A stretch of DNA of 64,000 nt from Mytilisepta virgata (GCA_028015205.1 CM051512.1:8802255-8866254); one strand, 5' to 3'. Shown: positions 34,776-45,658, numbered from the stretch's first letter. The notes: generated from the letters alone by a model not told the origin. Program-made: numbers and translations.

Positions 34776-35432
34776 ATGAGTAGTGTACATTCACAAGAAT
34801 ATTTGAGATTAATGAAAGCTACATTCGGCGTTGCTGCTCGTGTTTTTCGGGATTATATCGAATTCAAAATAATTGATCCAAATTTTAGTAAAAGTTTTGT
34901 AAAATTCGTTACAGAAGAAAAACATGATTTTTATCATGCGTCTAGGGAAAGTACAACTGTCTGCTGTTTATGTCAAAACGATAGAGGCAAAAAACATTGC
35001 AGTGTGATTAAAAAGTGGATATTTTTAAATCTATATGAAGAAATTACAGACAGGAGCGTACAGTGTATAAAAAAACTTAAAAATGTTGACAATTGTAAGT
35101 CCAACAAATGCATTTGCAAATATATACCAAAATCAGACATTTCAATAAAAAAATTGGATATTACAGTTTTATATGCAGTGTTGAAGGTTACAAATGAGCT
35201 ATGTCCTGAAGCAATTGCAATAAATGAAGTGAGAAATGAACTATGTCATTCGACGGATTCATTGCAGACAAGCAACGTGGCTTTATGGCTAAAGCTTGAA
35301 AAATCTGTATGCGATTTAGCAGCTAGAGTAGGATGTAAATATTATGTGAGAGAGATATCAACACAATTAGCTGAAATTGCCGATAGTAATGTCAGCACTG
35401 AGGAACACCGTCGACTGCTTGAATATTTCACG
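34776..35432 (+). CDS. HEPN-domain protein, exon 1: N-terminal HEPN-like domain
   Basis: The exon runs from ATG (MSSVHSQEYLRLMKATFGVA) to a GTAAGC donor, 219 codons, phase 0. A helical domain contains a Cys/His cluster (CCLCQNDRGKKHCSVIKKW, then C-x7-C-x3-C-x-C near residues 97-113), followed by LDITVLYAVLKVTNELCP and the HEPN signature EVRNELCHSTDSL (R-N-x3-H, near residues 152-157) with an ALWLKLEKSV helix. HEPN domains are often RNases or binding modules; the R and H are kept, so activity is possible. The layout matches DZIP3-type HEPN domains that are expanded in bivalves. A TTACAG just before the ATG may mark a 5' UTR intron, so the true first exon could be upstream. This is the first of ten exons totalling 684 codons with consistent phases. 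Confidence 0.85.
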
Positions 35433-35915
35433 GTAAGCTCAGGAGCAACCATTTAATTTTTATAGAGAGGGGGCAAAGAAATGATCTTGAGTCTGCATTA
35501 ATTGCATATCTTCCTCGCTTACATTTTTCAAAAATTAAGCCATAAACCATTTTCCTTCATGGAAAAAATAAACATTATAATCTTATTATCATTATGATAT
35601 TGTACACATTTATGCTTTATTTTCGTAATTCGATGCACTATTGTTCTATATTTCAGTTTCTCTATGCTGCTGTATGCTTGAAATAATTTTGACACATACA
35701 TGTGTTTCGAACTAATTTTTTAATTTTGAGAAAACAGATTTTCATTCGTTCTTGTTTAGACTAGTTCTACTTAAGTATTATATTTAAAATTATTTAAAAG
35801 TCTATCATAAAATTCACCTTGAAAATCAAAAGCGGGGACATTTATGTATGTAAATGCTATATTGTTTGCACTTGTCAAATGTTTAAATACGCCAATCTCT
35901 AATTTAAATTTTAAG

Positions 35916-35991
35916 AATATTAGTATAACTACACAAGAGAGGGTACAGGAGACAGCAGAACAACAACAACTAAGCATTGAAAAAATTAAAG
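35916..35991 (+). CDS. HEPN-domain protein, exon 2: polar linker
   Basis: Bounded by a TTTTAAG acceptor and a GTAATT donor; 25 codons plus one base. The Gln/Glu-rich stretch ERVQETAEQQQLSIEKIK looks helical and probably starts the coiled coil. Phase 0 in and phase 1 out fit both neighbours. The acceptor is inferred from phase and could instead be a downstream AG. Confidence 0.65.
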
Positions 35992-37087
35992 GTAATTATG
36001 TATATTTCTGTTTTCAATTAAAAAAAATATTCTCGATGTGTGAAGTCGTTAATCTTTAAGATTATCGAAATTCGTTCGTTGTCTTTATCATAACGTTTCC
36101 TAAAAAATGTGAAACCCATCAGTGAATTAGTCCTGGAATTTTCTTTGAGTCCTTTTCAAAATAGTGTCCTGCAGCTGTTTTCACAAAACATCTCAAGAGT
36201 AAAATTACTTCTAAGTTATACAGGAATCTGTATGACTTAAGAGTGATTTTTCTCTTTAGATTTTTTTGTGAAAAGTACTACTGGAGTTTGGACCATTTAA
36301 AAATAAGGCAACCGTAACTTAAAATATGAAAATCATCAACAATATATTTTGTATTCATATTTTTTTTGCAACATTTCTTCTTTTATTTTTGGTTTGAAAA
36401 TTCTATGTAAGAACCTTTCACCGGTGTGTCACCTTCAGTATTCAACAAGTTGCGAATATGACAAGAGTTGTTATGTTCATGTTATGGTGAATGTTTTTCA
36501 TTGATTAAAGAAGCAAGGAGAGCGATACAGCCTTAGAAACATTCATTTGTCAGCCCGTTTTTTCCTGCTTTTGACCATTTTTAGCAGGTTTATTCCACAA
36601 ATTCTATAGAACCAATGTAGACGTTCTGTTTCTAAATTTAGATCCGGATATATTTTTAATACAATAGTGCTTTATAAACATAATTGTACATTACTGTATT
36701 TTTACCTGGCCAATACGTTTTATATGAACTTGGCATATCAATTTCGACCGAGGACAAAGTCCAAGGTTGGTATCAAGTATATATAACATACCAATTAACA
36801 ATTTTTTAACTGTTTTAATAAATTTTATATATAACTGTAAATCTGTAAAAGTGATGCCATATAAGTCCAAAATTGATAAAAGTTTCCCGCGAAGAATATG
36901 ATTTGAGGTATTGCGGCCCAGGCCAATATTTAAGATCTTCTACAACATATGAATTTCTATGTACATGATATGTAATACAAAATATAACATCATTTTGAAC
37001 AACAAGTTTGTCAGACCTAAAACTATTTTAATGAAGCCACAATTCAGTCACATTCAAACTTCACAAAATTAATATTATTAATTACAG

Positions 37088-37183
37088 ACGATGTAAAAAT
37101 AGTTACAGACGAGCTAAAAATAGTTAAAGACGAGCTAAAAATAGTTAAAGACAATGTCACTGCATTTTTCAAGTTGTTTGTTG
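37088..37183 (+). CDS. HEPN-domain protein, exon 3: heptad coiled coil
   Basis: Follows ATTACAG and ends at GTAAGT. It encodes three heptads, VKIVTDE, LKIVKDE and LKIVKDN, then VTAFFKLFV. At DNA level these are near-identical 21-bp repeats (GAGCTAAAAATAGTTAAAGAC), so the coiled coil grew by recent tandem duplication. Phase 1 in and phase 1 out join exons 2 and 4. A coiled coil between two domains suggests oligomerisation. Confidence 0.8.
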
Positions 37184-37330
37184 GTAAGTTTTTACAGTTA
37201 TTGTAGTACTAATGGAAAGATGTCAAAAAAGCTAAATTTAATTTAAGTTTAAGCTGATTCTGTTGGTATGTACTAAAGTGTAAAATAATTATATTTCGTC
37301 GTAGATTTTTTTTTACCTCTGCACTCCTTA

Positions 37331-37800
37331 AGGGTCGTTAAGCTGGTTACTTATTCCTTATTCCTTATTCGTTTCTTATTCTTTATTCACTACTTATTCG
37401 TTATTATTTCTTATTCGCTACTTTTTCGTCATTATTTTTTACTATTTATAATATTATTTGCTTTGATCCTTATTTTCTAGATTGTGCCGACTTTTTTTAA
37501 ATATTTTGAATGAGGCAAGTGTGCCAAACACAAATTAACTTATTTCAGAGCGAAATTATTCTGTAAAACGTGTTTACCCTGAGCATATAGACGGTTGCAT
37601 ACGTGCCAACAGCATAATTTCACCTCTAAGATCCCATAACTAACACCTGACATAGAAAATAAAGGAAAAGAAATCATTAAACGTATAAAAACGAATAAGG
37701 AACGAAAAAGAAGCGAATAAGTAACAGGGTATCAGTTGGGCGCGGAGACGGGTACATACGCGCCAACAGGGTTAATTCACATCGAAGAACTTAGAACTTA
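37331..37800. repeat. Possible fold-back repeat with TTACTTATTCNN arms
   Basis: GGTTACTTATTCCTTATTCC and related TTATTCG words at 37345-37440 are complementary to GAATAAGGAACGAAAAAGAA and GAATAAGTAAC at 37693-37725. In addition TGCCAACAGCATAATTTCACCTC-like text at 37601 has a relative, GCGCCAACAGGGTTAATTCA, at 37770. Boundaries unclear. Confidence 0.45.
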
Positions 37801-37950
37801 TATAGGACAGAGGAAAAAAGAAAGGAATAAAGGCATCAAAAAGGCAAGTTATTAAAACCCAACAGTCTAACGTACTTTGAAGCTCTTTAAATCAAAGTTT
37901 AACATAATTGGATTTCATCTTCGCTTTTATCTTCGATTTCACCTTCGATT

Positions 37951-38214
37951 TTATTTTCCGATTTCTTCTTCCATTTTATCATTTACCGGTAGGTACTCAG
38001 CTATATATGTGGACATGTACTTGTAACTGTAACTTCCGTTGGCGAAGATTAATTCCTTAAATGTTTTCGCAGAGTCAACACTGTATTTCACTTTCTTATT
38101 ATAATAGGACTCGGATATATTATACCAACTGTAAGTCCTACTATTTATCTGAGATAGACCAAATTCGTACTGTTTATTTTTATCTAGCACGAGCTGTTTT
38201 TCGAACTGAGTCAT
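37951..38214 (-). CDS. Virus-like small protein, probably structural, remnant
   Basis: An 87-codon frame with the motif YEFGLSQINSRTYSWYNIS near its start and NGSYSYKYMSTYI further on. I recognise this layout (a Leu-Asp-x-x-K-x-Y-E start, an aromatic segment, then an N-G-S/x-Y-S motif) from multi-copy, virus-derived genes in invertebrate genomes; a Polinton- or adintovirus-like origin is possible but not shown. The frame has a 3' extension rich in Glu/Lys/Asp (lower coordinates). It is far shorter than I would expect, so it is probably truncated. It lies in intron 3 of the HEPN gene on the opposite strand. Confidence 0.45.
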   Translation of the reverse strand: MTQFEKQLVLDKNKQYEFGLSQINSRTYSWYNISESYYNKKVKYSVDSAKTFKELIFANGSYSYKYMSTYIAEYLPVNDKMEEEIGK

Positions 38215-38294
38215 AAAATTAGAGGGGTATTATCTCCCATCGTTTGTCTTGCAGCATAACTAGACAATGTAATTTTCTGTTTCATTTTTTTTTA

Positions 38295-38842
38295 TTACTC
38301 AAAATATTTTCTATATAGTAACTCGTGTTGCTCTTCTGTTATCTCCCCATTCTGCAGAAGAGTATCTATAATAGATATTCCTTCATTCAATACAACAACA
38401 CTAGTATTACCAGACTCTATACTCCCAATCACAAGTTCCAATCGATTTAAAAGACTATTAGTATTATTGCATAAAATATGTTTGTATTTACCGATTGTCT
38501 TCACTAATGGGTGTGACAAGAGGGAGACCAGATTTCTGAATGTCCTCTTTGCTGAATCTTAGTACCCCTTTTGCGGGTTGTATCTCTTTGTCACTAGATC
38601 GATAAAATCATCATCTACATTTTCATCCAACACTAGAATTCCCGTCATTTCTAGTCCATTCAACTTATTATATTCGAGGAGGTGTTCCAAAATTATATCG
38701 ATCTGATTGTACACCTTTTCTTTTTTTTCTTTTTTTTTTTGCTCCTTCCTTAATCTAAACTCGTTTACTGTTTTTCTCTGCTTTGGAGTTTTTTAAAGCC
38801 CTCTCTCTCTCTCAATTCATCCAACATTATTTTTTCTTTTCA
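38295..38842 (-). pseudogene. Virus-like minus-strand gene with frameshifts
   Basis: An intact 3' part (38519-38295, 74 codons) holds LLNRLELVIGSIESGNTS and TEEQHELLYRKYFE. Upstream, in another frame, about 38700-38570 codes for LNGLEMTGILVLDENVDDDF and VTKRYNPQKGY, and a start with charged residues lies near 38838. The three parts belong together by position and by my memory of a similar gene family in invertebrate virus-derived elements, but breaks (a poly-A/T slippage near 38715-38735 and one near 38575) separate them. Function unknown; it looks like a small helical protein. Confidence 0.45.
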
Positions 38843-38862
38843 TTATAAAATAAGTTATAAAA

Positions 38863-39144
38863 ATGGGTATATTTAACGAAGTATCTCAGGTAGGGTTTTT
38901 AACTCCAGTAGGGCAAGCAGAAACTAATTTTAATGTAGTACTAAGTAAATATGCAAGCAAAGCACAGTTAGATAAAATAAGTATAGAGTTCTTACGGAGT
39001 GGGAAAGATCTGGACATGAGTGGGTACAAAATCGAAAACGTTGCAGCCCGCACAGGCGGAGATCATGTTGCTACTGTGAAACAGATTGCTGATACTTTCT
39101 TTCCTGCAAGAGCACACAAAGATTTGGATGTGAACAAGAAATAG
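38863..39144 (+). pseudogene. Virus-like fibre protein, N-terminal part
   Basis: A 93-codon frame begins MGIFNEVSQVGFLTPVGQAE and contains LDMSGYKIENVAARTGGDHV, a motif typical of tail-fibre or spike proteins ('dLdM.G.kI.nl..pt...dAv'). It ends at a TAG (39142-39144) that looks like an in-frame nonsense change, because related fibre-like coiled sequence continues in the following frame (39202 onwards). The promoter region is shared with the divergent minus-strand gene; only about 20 bp separate the two starts. Confidence 0.5.
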
Positions 39145-39925
39145 ATAAGGGGATTTGAGACTGATTTAAATGACCCAGCATCTGCGGTTTACAAAAAGTC
39201 ATTGCAGCAGAAAATAGACATACAGAAACGAGACTGTTTATCTGCAGACGCGGAAATAAGAAAGGAGTTGGGTGATAAAGAGACAAAATTGAAGAAGGAA
39301 TTGACAGACACTGAGAACCAATTAAGACATGATTTGGCTAGCAAGTCTTTTGTTACTGGAAGCGAGACGAAATTGAGGAAAGACTTGCATAGTCATTATC
39401 TAAGACCAATGCACCTCTCACAATTCGAGGAAAAATTGGATCCAAATATCAGCGCACTACCACAGTCTAGAGGATCTACTGGTGGGTCTAATGCAGATGT
39501 ATACTCCAAGAGTGAAGTTGAGCCAAATTTGATGCACTACAAGAAAACGATGTGTATACCAAGAGTGAAATGGATGCAAAATTTCAGTCTGACTTATACA
39601 CCAAGAATGAGGTGGATACAAAAATTCAGGACTTCGTTAATAATGATGATTACAAGAAAATTTGTCGATAAATCTGCGAAAAAAGTATCAAAAGAAGCAA
39701 GCCGCATCATTTCTCGCTACAGTTAAACACGAGTGGGATTTCACAGGAGTTACAAAAGTCAAGTGCTTATCGGGCGATGTGTATAATAATGATAATATTG
39801 AAGAGGATTATGATAATTGCACATTAACTTTGAAACCGACTGATAAGGATGAAACTATTTATTTATTGGCTATACATCTAGTTTTTCGTAGAGTAGAAAG
39901 GGTGCTACGCCGACCCAATTCATGA
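39145..39925 (+). pseudogene. Virus-like fibre protein, shaft region, frameshifted
   Basis: 39202-39726 encodes a charged coiled-coil stretch (KETKLKKELTDTENQLRHDL) and then repeats that begin with a Y-x-K-S-E-V type motif (VYSKSEVE near 39500). The following repeats continue in another frame, so a frameshift lies near 39530-39545. 39662-39925 overlaps it and carries EWDFTGVTKVKCLSGDVYNN and then a low-complexity D/N-rich strand. It is most likely a single decayed gene with several breaks, not three genes. Confidence 0.45.
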
Positions 39926-40114
39926 TTAGATTAGATATAAATCAGCCAGGCGCCTCAAAAGTAATATCTTTTGAAAAATTGAAAAAGGGTGTTAGGGTTG
40001 AGATGACGCTGTTTCATGTCTAATAAAGCGACTTGTTCGTGGAGTTTTGAACATAATGCGTTTTGGATAGGTTTTTCTAGCATTATGAAACTAGCTTAAA
40101 GGAGCAAGATAGCA

Positions 40115-40812
40115 GTGGTAGAATTAGATAAACCGACCAACTCCTTGGACCGCGTTTTACAAGGTATTGGGGAAGAAATCCAGTATTATATCCAGGATTA
40201 CGGTTCCGAACTGATCTTTTCAAAAGAAAATAGTTTTTCTTTCTCTGGCCCCGGCTTACGTTATGAAACTAGGTTACTTAATGAGCGAGATATTATAGGA
40301 CTTTTTCAAAAAAAAAAATGACTGCTAGTATTGACATTCATTTAAAAGGTTCAACGTGTTTTATGGAGTGTTATACTTGGAACGATTTTGGAAGCGGGAT
40401 ATCAATTACCTGGGGTCCGGTTAATATGGTAGAATGGACACAAGTGTTTTCAGAGGCTCTCTCTAACTGGTCTCAAGATATCGAATTCCGAATGGGTTAT
40501 ATTGCTAAATATGTGGCAGTTATTATAAAGGGAGGTGGTTATGAAGTAAAACAATTCACGTTAACTCCTAATGAGCAATATCAACATGTATATATAAGTC
40601 CTGCAGTCAGTACTATACCTCCTTTAGACAGATACACTTATAGTTACTCTATAGGTGGTTTATTCGGTATGTCTGCATACCCTATTGCTCCTTGTATTAC
40701 TCCGATACCGTTTGGACTTCCGGCAAATGATTTCACAAGATATAATAAAAAAAATACCTTTGAAATAAACTGTAAGATTTTACACTTTCCCGGTAATGAT
40801 TTCCAAATTTAA
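40115..40812 (+). pseudogene. Virus-like fibre head or adjoining structural gene, two overlapping frames
   Basis: Frame 40115-40321 (68 codons, ends in a run of nine A) and frame 40318-40812 (164 codons, begins in the same run) overlap by four bases, so the A tract (40309-40318) is a probable slippage or frameshift point joining one gene. The second frame is strand-rich, aromatic and glycine-rich (WNDFGSGISITWGPVN, YTYSYSIGGLFGMSAYP), consistent with a beta-structured head domain. Not recognised beyond that. Confidence 0.4.
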
Positions 40813-41114
40813 AATTTAAGAATAAATGTAAGCCAACATTTACTATTCGCTCATTTGTTGGCGGAGAGGGTGGATCAACTACGTACACCTCGTGTTATAA
40901 AAGGGAAACATCAACTACTTTTACAGAATATTTGGAAACCAGAAATACCATAAATCATTCTTGTCAAAACGATATTAAATTCACACGGGAATTTGAGAAA
41001 GATGACGAGATATTTCTTGGAGGGGTATGTCCTAGAGGATTTATTTGGTTGGTCTCTCCTTTAACCTCATTGAATGTTATTGGGGTAGATATCAAGTTGG
41101 AAGAGGTACCTTAA
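40813..41114 (+). pseudogene. Virus-like gene, C-terminal remnant
   Basis: After the stop at 40810-40812 the frame remains open again to 41114, with a glycine/threonine-rich strand and then ETRNTINHSCQNDIKFTREF and FIWLVSPLTSLNVIG. It follows directly on the previous fragment and probably belongs to the same broken gene. Confidence 0.35.
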
Positions 41115-42644
41115 TATTTTTATCCTTCTGTCCAAACCGACTAGTAAACACAACGGTGATAAACAAACTTCGGTAAAAAAAAAACACAATGAAAGGAGGG
41201 CGAAATAGCCATGTGTCTAGTTTGGTAGTTTGGGTGGATTTCAAACATGCCCTTGGGTCTTTGGTTAGAAAAAAGTACATTTTTATGCGATTAACTAGAT
41301 TAACAAAAAGATTTAGTAAATTTCATTGGTGCACTCAACTTCCCAAGTCAGGGTTTTGATCCACGTACGTCTATTTTGACCTTATAATTTATAACTCAAA
41401 GATCAAGGTTTCATTATTTGGGAATAATTTGATTTAAGATATTTAGTTTATTTTCTTTTATTATATAGATTTGCATAACAGGATAGTACAGGGAGAGGCA
41501 CAAGGTATGGTAGTAATTCTTATTAGTCTCCGCAAGAGTATCTGAAGACTTTAGGTTCTTCTTAATCTATTATTAAAACCTTTTCTCGTCTCAGTATAGT
41601 ACTATTGTCATCCATTGCAGAGGTTAATTAAGTGGCATGTCTTTGGTGACCATTTCTGTTACGGGTATATAACAAAAATCAAAGATTGAAATTAAGGTAG
41701 TTTTTCTTTATACAGTACATATATCTGACTTGGTGGTATCGGTTACTGTGCTCGGCGAAAGTCAGAGTGTCATAGTTTCGTTTCACGGGAGGGTCAAACT
41801 AATATGTTCTTCTTCTCTGACTAGCACGCGAAAGTTAGTAGTAAGAAAAAGATGTAGTTCTGCATATGTAAGAAACGAAAGGTTGTCCGATCGATATCCG
41901 TACCCGGGGCAGATAACCAGTATATTGCCCTGCCCATCAGAAGGGAACGATTTGGCCGACGAGGAATGCATCATTTTAGTAGTTTTATAGGGTTGTAAAG
42001 GCCTTGACCGGACACACATTTTTTTTATATGAAGCGCCTCCATGCTTCATTCCAAATGCCCTTCGGTCAAGGCATTTACACTCCGACCATGCCATAAAAA
42101 GTAAAATTAAATGTTGCATGTTATTAGGGACGAGATCAAAAGTTCAATGTAGGATAAAAAACTTAATTCAAATAGTTTGGGGGTGGGGAGGAAGGGGGGG
42201 ATTAAAATTGCTGCAAGTTTTGTTATCCGACATCGATTTATAGATTGAAAAATTCGGATTCAAGTTCGGCCCTAACATATGTTTGGACTTTTAAAGCAAA
42301 TAAAAGCCATCAAATCGTACCGAAAAGCAAATTCTTGGCTGAGAGTATTGGGGCGATATCAATCATAGTATCTGCTCGTTCAAACACTTTGTCGATCGTG
42401 AATTGTGAATGATATGTATAAAATTATAATTTAACAGTGCATTTTTTGATGCATACTGAAAATACACATCACTATTTTCCAATATTTTTTAAAAGTGACG
42501 TCCAAGTCAATATACAGAACAAACATACATTGTTGAGGAAAAACAGGACCCATGATACAAAAAGAATACTAAGTAAGCGCAAGATATGACACTATTTAAG
42601 ACATATCATGCAGAGTTTTCATAAATATATGTTTGATTTTGAAG
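41115..42644. other. Remainder of intron 3 of the HEPN gene
   Basis: No exon is supported. At 41730-42043 two frames of 86 codons each overlap on opposite strands; neither has a recognised domain. A G tract occurs at 42180-42200. Confidence 0.5.
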
Positions 42645-42947
42645 GTATACAGACAGTTGATGTAAATGCAACAATTGACGAGGTTCCACCAGAATGGAAC
42701 ACGGATGAAATAAAAAGGAATCTGGAAAATGCGAACAATCCAAATGACATAGATGAAGATGAATTTCAGCTTCGGGGTTGCAGCCTAAAAAGTATTGTGA
42801 TAAACCTAATAGCACCGGTGAAGGTCCTGCGGTCAAAAGAAACTTTGAAACGATCTTTATATAATCTTTTGACCAAAATACTTGAAGCTGGACGAATCGA
42901 TACAAACGTTTCTGCCAATATAATAGTTCGAATCGAAAATCGATCAG
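42645..42947 (+). CDS. HEPN-domain protein, exon 4: central small domain
   Basis: Joins exon 3 in phase 1 across a 5.5 kb intron (acceptor TTTGATTTTGAAG) and ends in phase 1 at GTAAAT; 101 codons. An acidic lead (VPPEWNTDEIKRNLENANNP) precedes a compact alpha/beta segment, FQLRGCSLKSIVINLIAPVK, then LLTKILEAGRIDTNVSANII. The 'x-GC-x-K-S-I-V-I-x-L' strand recalls the TRADD-N-like domain found in invertebrate signalling proteins, but that is a weak match from memory. No catalytic residues are recognised. Confidence 0.75.
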
Positions 42948-43301
42948 GTAAATAATTTTAGTCAAAATTATGATGTAGAAATGTTGCGAAACAGGTCCTA
43001 TGGAAAATTAACAAATAAAAATGGTCAGTGATCTGTCGAATGGAATAAATATTAAAATATTGTGAATTAATTCATGACATAAAGTCCCTTAGTAATTAAA
43101 ACTAAGGAAGCGCGGTTTCATTGTTGTTCTTTATCTTAAAAGGCACAATTGAGTCCTTTAATGATGAGGTTAGCTCTACTATCGTCAGGTATTCTTATCA
43201 TTGCGCTTGTTATTCTCAATCCTCAATTATAATTGTCTTTAATTTACTTTCTTGTATACACCAATATTTGAAAGAATTTAATAAATAAATAATTCTTTCA
43301 G

Positions 43302-43804
43302 GAATACTGACAGAAACCGGGGAAAGTGCCTATGAAATTCAAGAAAATTACTCTCCACAAAGTTTTATTCAGCCAGCGATGGCCTTGTTTGAAATCAGTT
43401 TTCTTCAAAACATAGTACTGGATGTGTTTCCACAAATAGTCTGTGAATGGTTTTCCAGTTTATCATCTGAACAATTAAGCAAGCTCCCACTAAAGGATCG
43501 TGGTCTTAAGAAATTATACTCCTTTATAAAGGAGTCAAACTTAGTAAATGCCCCATTGTCTGGTTGGTTTCCAAAAGTTCCATCTGCAGTCGAAATCTCA
43601 CCGGAAGCTGACATTGTCAGAATGATGCACATCCGCCATGATGTCTGTAATCGGTCCAGTTCATATGTCAGCAGTGAAGAATGGGAAAAACATTTCACAG
43701 AAACAATTAATATTGTTAAGCGTTTTGACAAAAAATTGCAGAAAGAAAGTGACGTAAGCTTTGAGAGACAAACAAGGCATCTTTTTAATTACTGGACATT
43801 TGCT
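43302..43804 (+). CDS. HEPN-domain protein, exon 5: second, degenerate HEPN-like domain
   Basis: Acceptor AATTCTTTCAG, donor GTGAGT; starts in phase 1 and ends in phase 0, 168 codons. Helices LFEISFLQNIVLDVFPQIVC and KLPLKDRGLKKLYSFIKESN precede a conserved GWFPKVPSAVEIS, then ADIVRMMHIRHDVCNRSSSY, VSSEEWEKHFTETINIVKRF. This matches the second HEPN-type domain of bivalve proteins ('GW..P.....g.DI.RI..IRN...HR..'). Here the signature is R-H-x3-N instead of R-N-x3-H, so catalysis is unlikely and it may act as the regulatory partner of the first domain. Confidence 0.85.
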
Positions 43805-44049
43805 GTGAGTATTCAAAACATATATTGACTTTTTTTAAACTTTAAATCTTTATATTTAAGCACAGAATAGGGTAGAGAAAAATGTATATTTAAACGGTTT
43901 TCCCCCCGAACGACTGCCTGCCTCCAAACAGTGCCACCCCACTTGTCCAATATTTATAAATTACAGGTAAAAAGGCATTACCCAACCCAAAATCTATATT
44001 GCTTTATCAAAATTTTTTCTTATCATTACCGAAAGTTTTTATGTATTTT

Positions 44050-44330
44050 TTCGGGGGGGGGGGGGTCGGGTACATACCAAACCTCCCTCCTATCTCTCCT
44101 GACCTGGTAGTGTATAAAAACAAGGTCACCGCTAACTAGAAATGATAAATTTGGTTGAACAGTACATAATTTGGATAGTAGGGTATAAGTGTACTCGCTT
44201 TTAAGATATAACTATATCTAATGCTCTGGGTAGCTGCTGGACTGACACTGTCGCACTAGTAAACGAGATAGTCGTGGAACTTCATTGAAATCGGCTTTGT
44301 TCTTGACAGTTCACTATAAATTTAAAGTGT
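44050..44330 (-). repeat. Dispersed repeat (AGCAGGGTCAGAATGTGCTCG family), decayed copy
   Basis: CATACCAAACCTCCCTCC, TCTCTCCTGAC, AGTACATAATTTGGATAGTAGGG and AAGTGTACTCGCTTTTAA match 51185-51440 and, inverted, 50300-50580. It lies in intron 5 of the HEPN gene. A run of G (44053-44064) precedes it. Confidence 0.6.
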
Positions 44331-44501
44331 TTAGGTCATTGGGAGAAAAGGTAATTTTTTACAGAATTATTATGCCTATATAAAATGTCGTATATTATGC
44401 TATTTATAGCAGACTAAAACTGAATATTGTTCATTTCAATAAAGAAAATAATTTCAAAAACAGATACCGGTCATGCATTATCCAGTTTTATGTCTTCGTA
44501 G

Positions 44502-44591
44502 GTACATGTCTTCAAAGGATTGGAAAATTTAGAGCTTCAGAGATTAGATAATGCATTTTTTACAACGCTGTCAGAAGAAACTTCAACTTCC
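44502..44591 (+). CDS. HEPN-domain protein, exon 6
   Basis: Thirty codons between TGTCTTCGTAG and GTAAGT, phase 0 on both sides: VHVFKGLENLELQRLDNAFF. It reads as the final helix after the second HEPN domain and then a Ser/Thr-rich start of the tail. Confidence 0.7.
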
Positions 44592-45049
44592 GTAAGTTAT
44601 GCCTAATAAAAAAAACCAACTTTTTATTCGCCAGTCTTCGTCGGGTGTATTGGCATATTGATGTCCGTCCATCCGTCTGTCCACATTTCGATAACTTAAG
44701 TTGGAATCTATCAACCTTTTTTTGCAATGTTTACACGACATTGGGATTCACAGAAAAACGTGTTAGTATTCATATTTGTTGTTAGGAGTTATAGATTTTC
44801 ATGCTCAAATTCAGCAACTTTTCACACTGAGTACGATAACTCCTCTTTGCCTTCAATAATTTCCCAGAATTAGAATTGATGAAAAAACTTTATATGTTTA
44901 AAAAATCGAAAATCTTTTATTCTTCGTGTGATGTTTTTAAAGAATTGGTATCTGTTAAATTTCTATTTTTGTTTCTCGATTAATAACATATAGTGTTGGT
45001 TCTAGCTAAATAGGAATAGATGGTTTAGTTTATGCATGGGCAAATGACT

Positions 45050-45555
45050 ATTGCAAATGTCTGCAAAAGAATATCGAAGCGACAAAACAGTGGGAAAAGT
45101 CTGTAAGTCCGAAATCCGAAAAAAGGCAGTCATGAAAATGGAACACAACAAACAATGATACTTGTATAACTAAAGGAATAAAAAAGCATACAATAAACAA
45201 AACAAATAAGAAAAAGACAGCACAGAAACTAAAGCACTAGCTGTGTGAACTCCCACTAAAACCACAGAGTGACATCAGGTGGTCCGGAACGGTAAACATG
45301 TCCTGCTTCGTTAACAGCACCCGTCACATTGTGAGTAAAAGCCAGTGTAGTGTCAATTCCAGATGGACGTGAAATCTAACTGAAGAAATATAGTCTCATA
45401 CGTGCAAGGAATCTCCATTTTACAAATGAGGGATGTCTACTCAATATGTTGTTCAATCCAGAGATCTGGTCCTTTATCAACAAGTGGTGGTAGTCGAACT
45501 TTATTTTGACGTCATATATGGGAACTCGTGTATAGTTGCAAATGTTCAATACAAA
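45050..45555. repeat. Decayed dispersed repeat in intron 6
   Basis: ATATCGAAGCGACAAAACAG at its start also appears at 19390 (ATATCGAAGCGATAAGATGG). Later, GGTGGTCCGGAACGGTAAAC and CAGCACCCGTCACATTG are words I know from bivalve repeat DNA. No coding region. Confidence 0.4.
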
Positions 45556-45658
45556 TCATGGTGAGTCTGAAATGTGACAGAAAAGTGGTCTTAAATAAAT
45601 GTCAAAGAGTACGCCGAGAATTTAGTACAAGTATTAATATATTCTTAATTGTACCTAG

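Noticed and set aside
41730..42043. Overlapping 86-codon frames on opposite strands
   Set aside because: Neither shows a domain or conserved motif; mutual overlap on both strands argues for chance in a slightly GC-richer stretch.
42606..42965. Minus-strand 119-codon frame and a plus-strand start at 42608
   Set aside because: The minus frame is the shadow of exon 4; the plus ATG at 42608 lies upstream of the acceptor at 42644, which joins exon 3 in phase.
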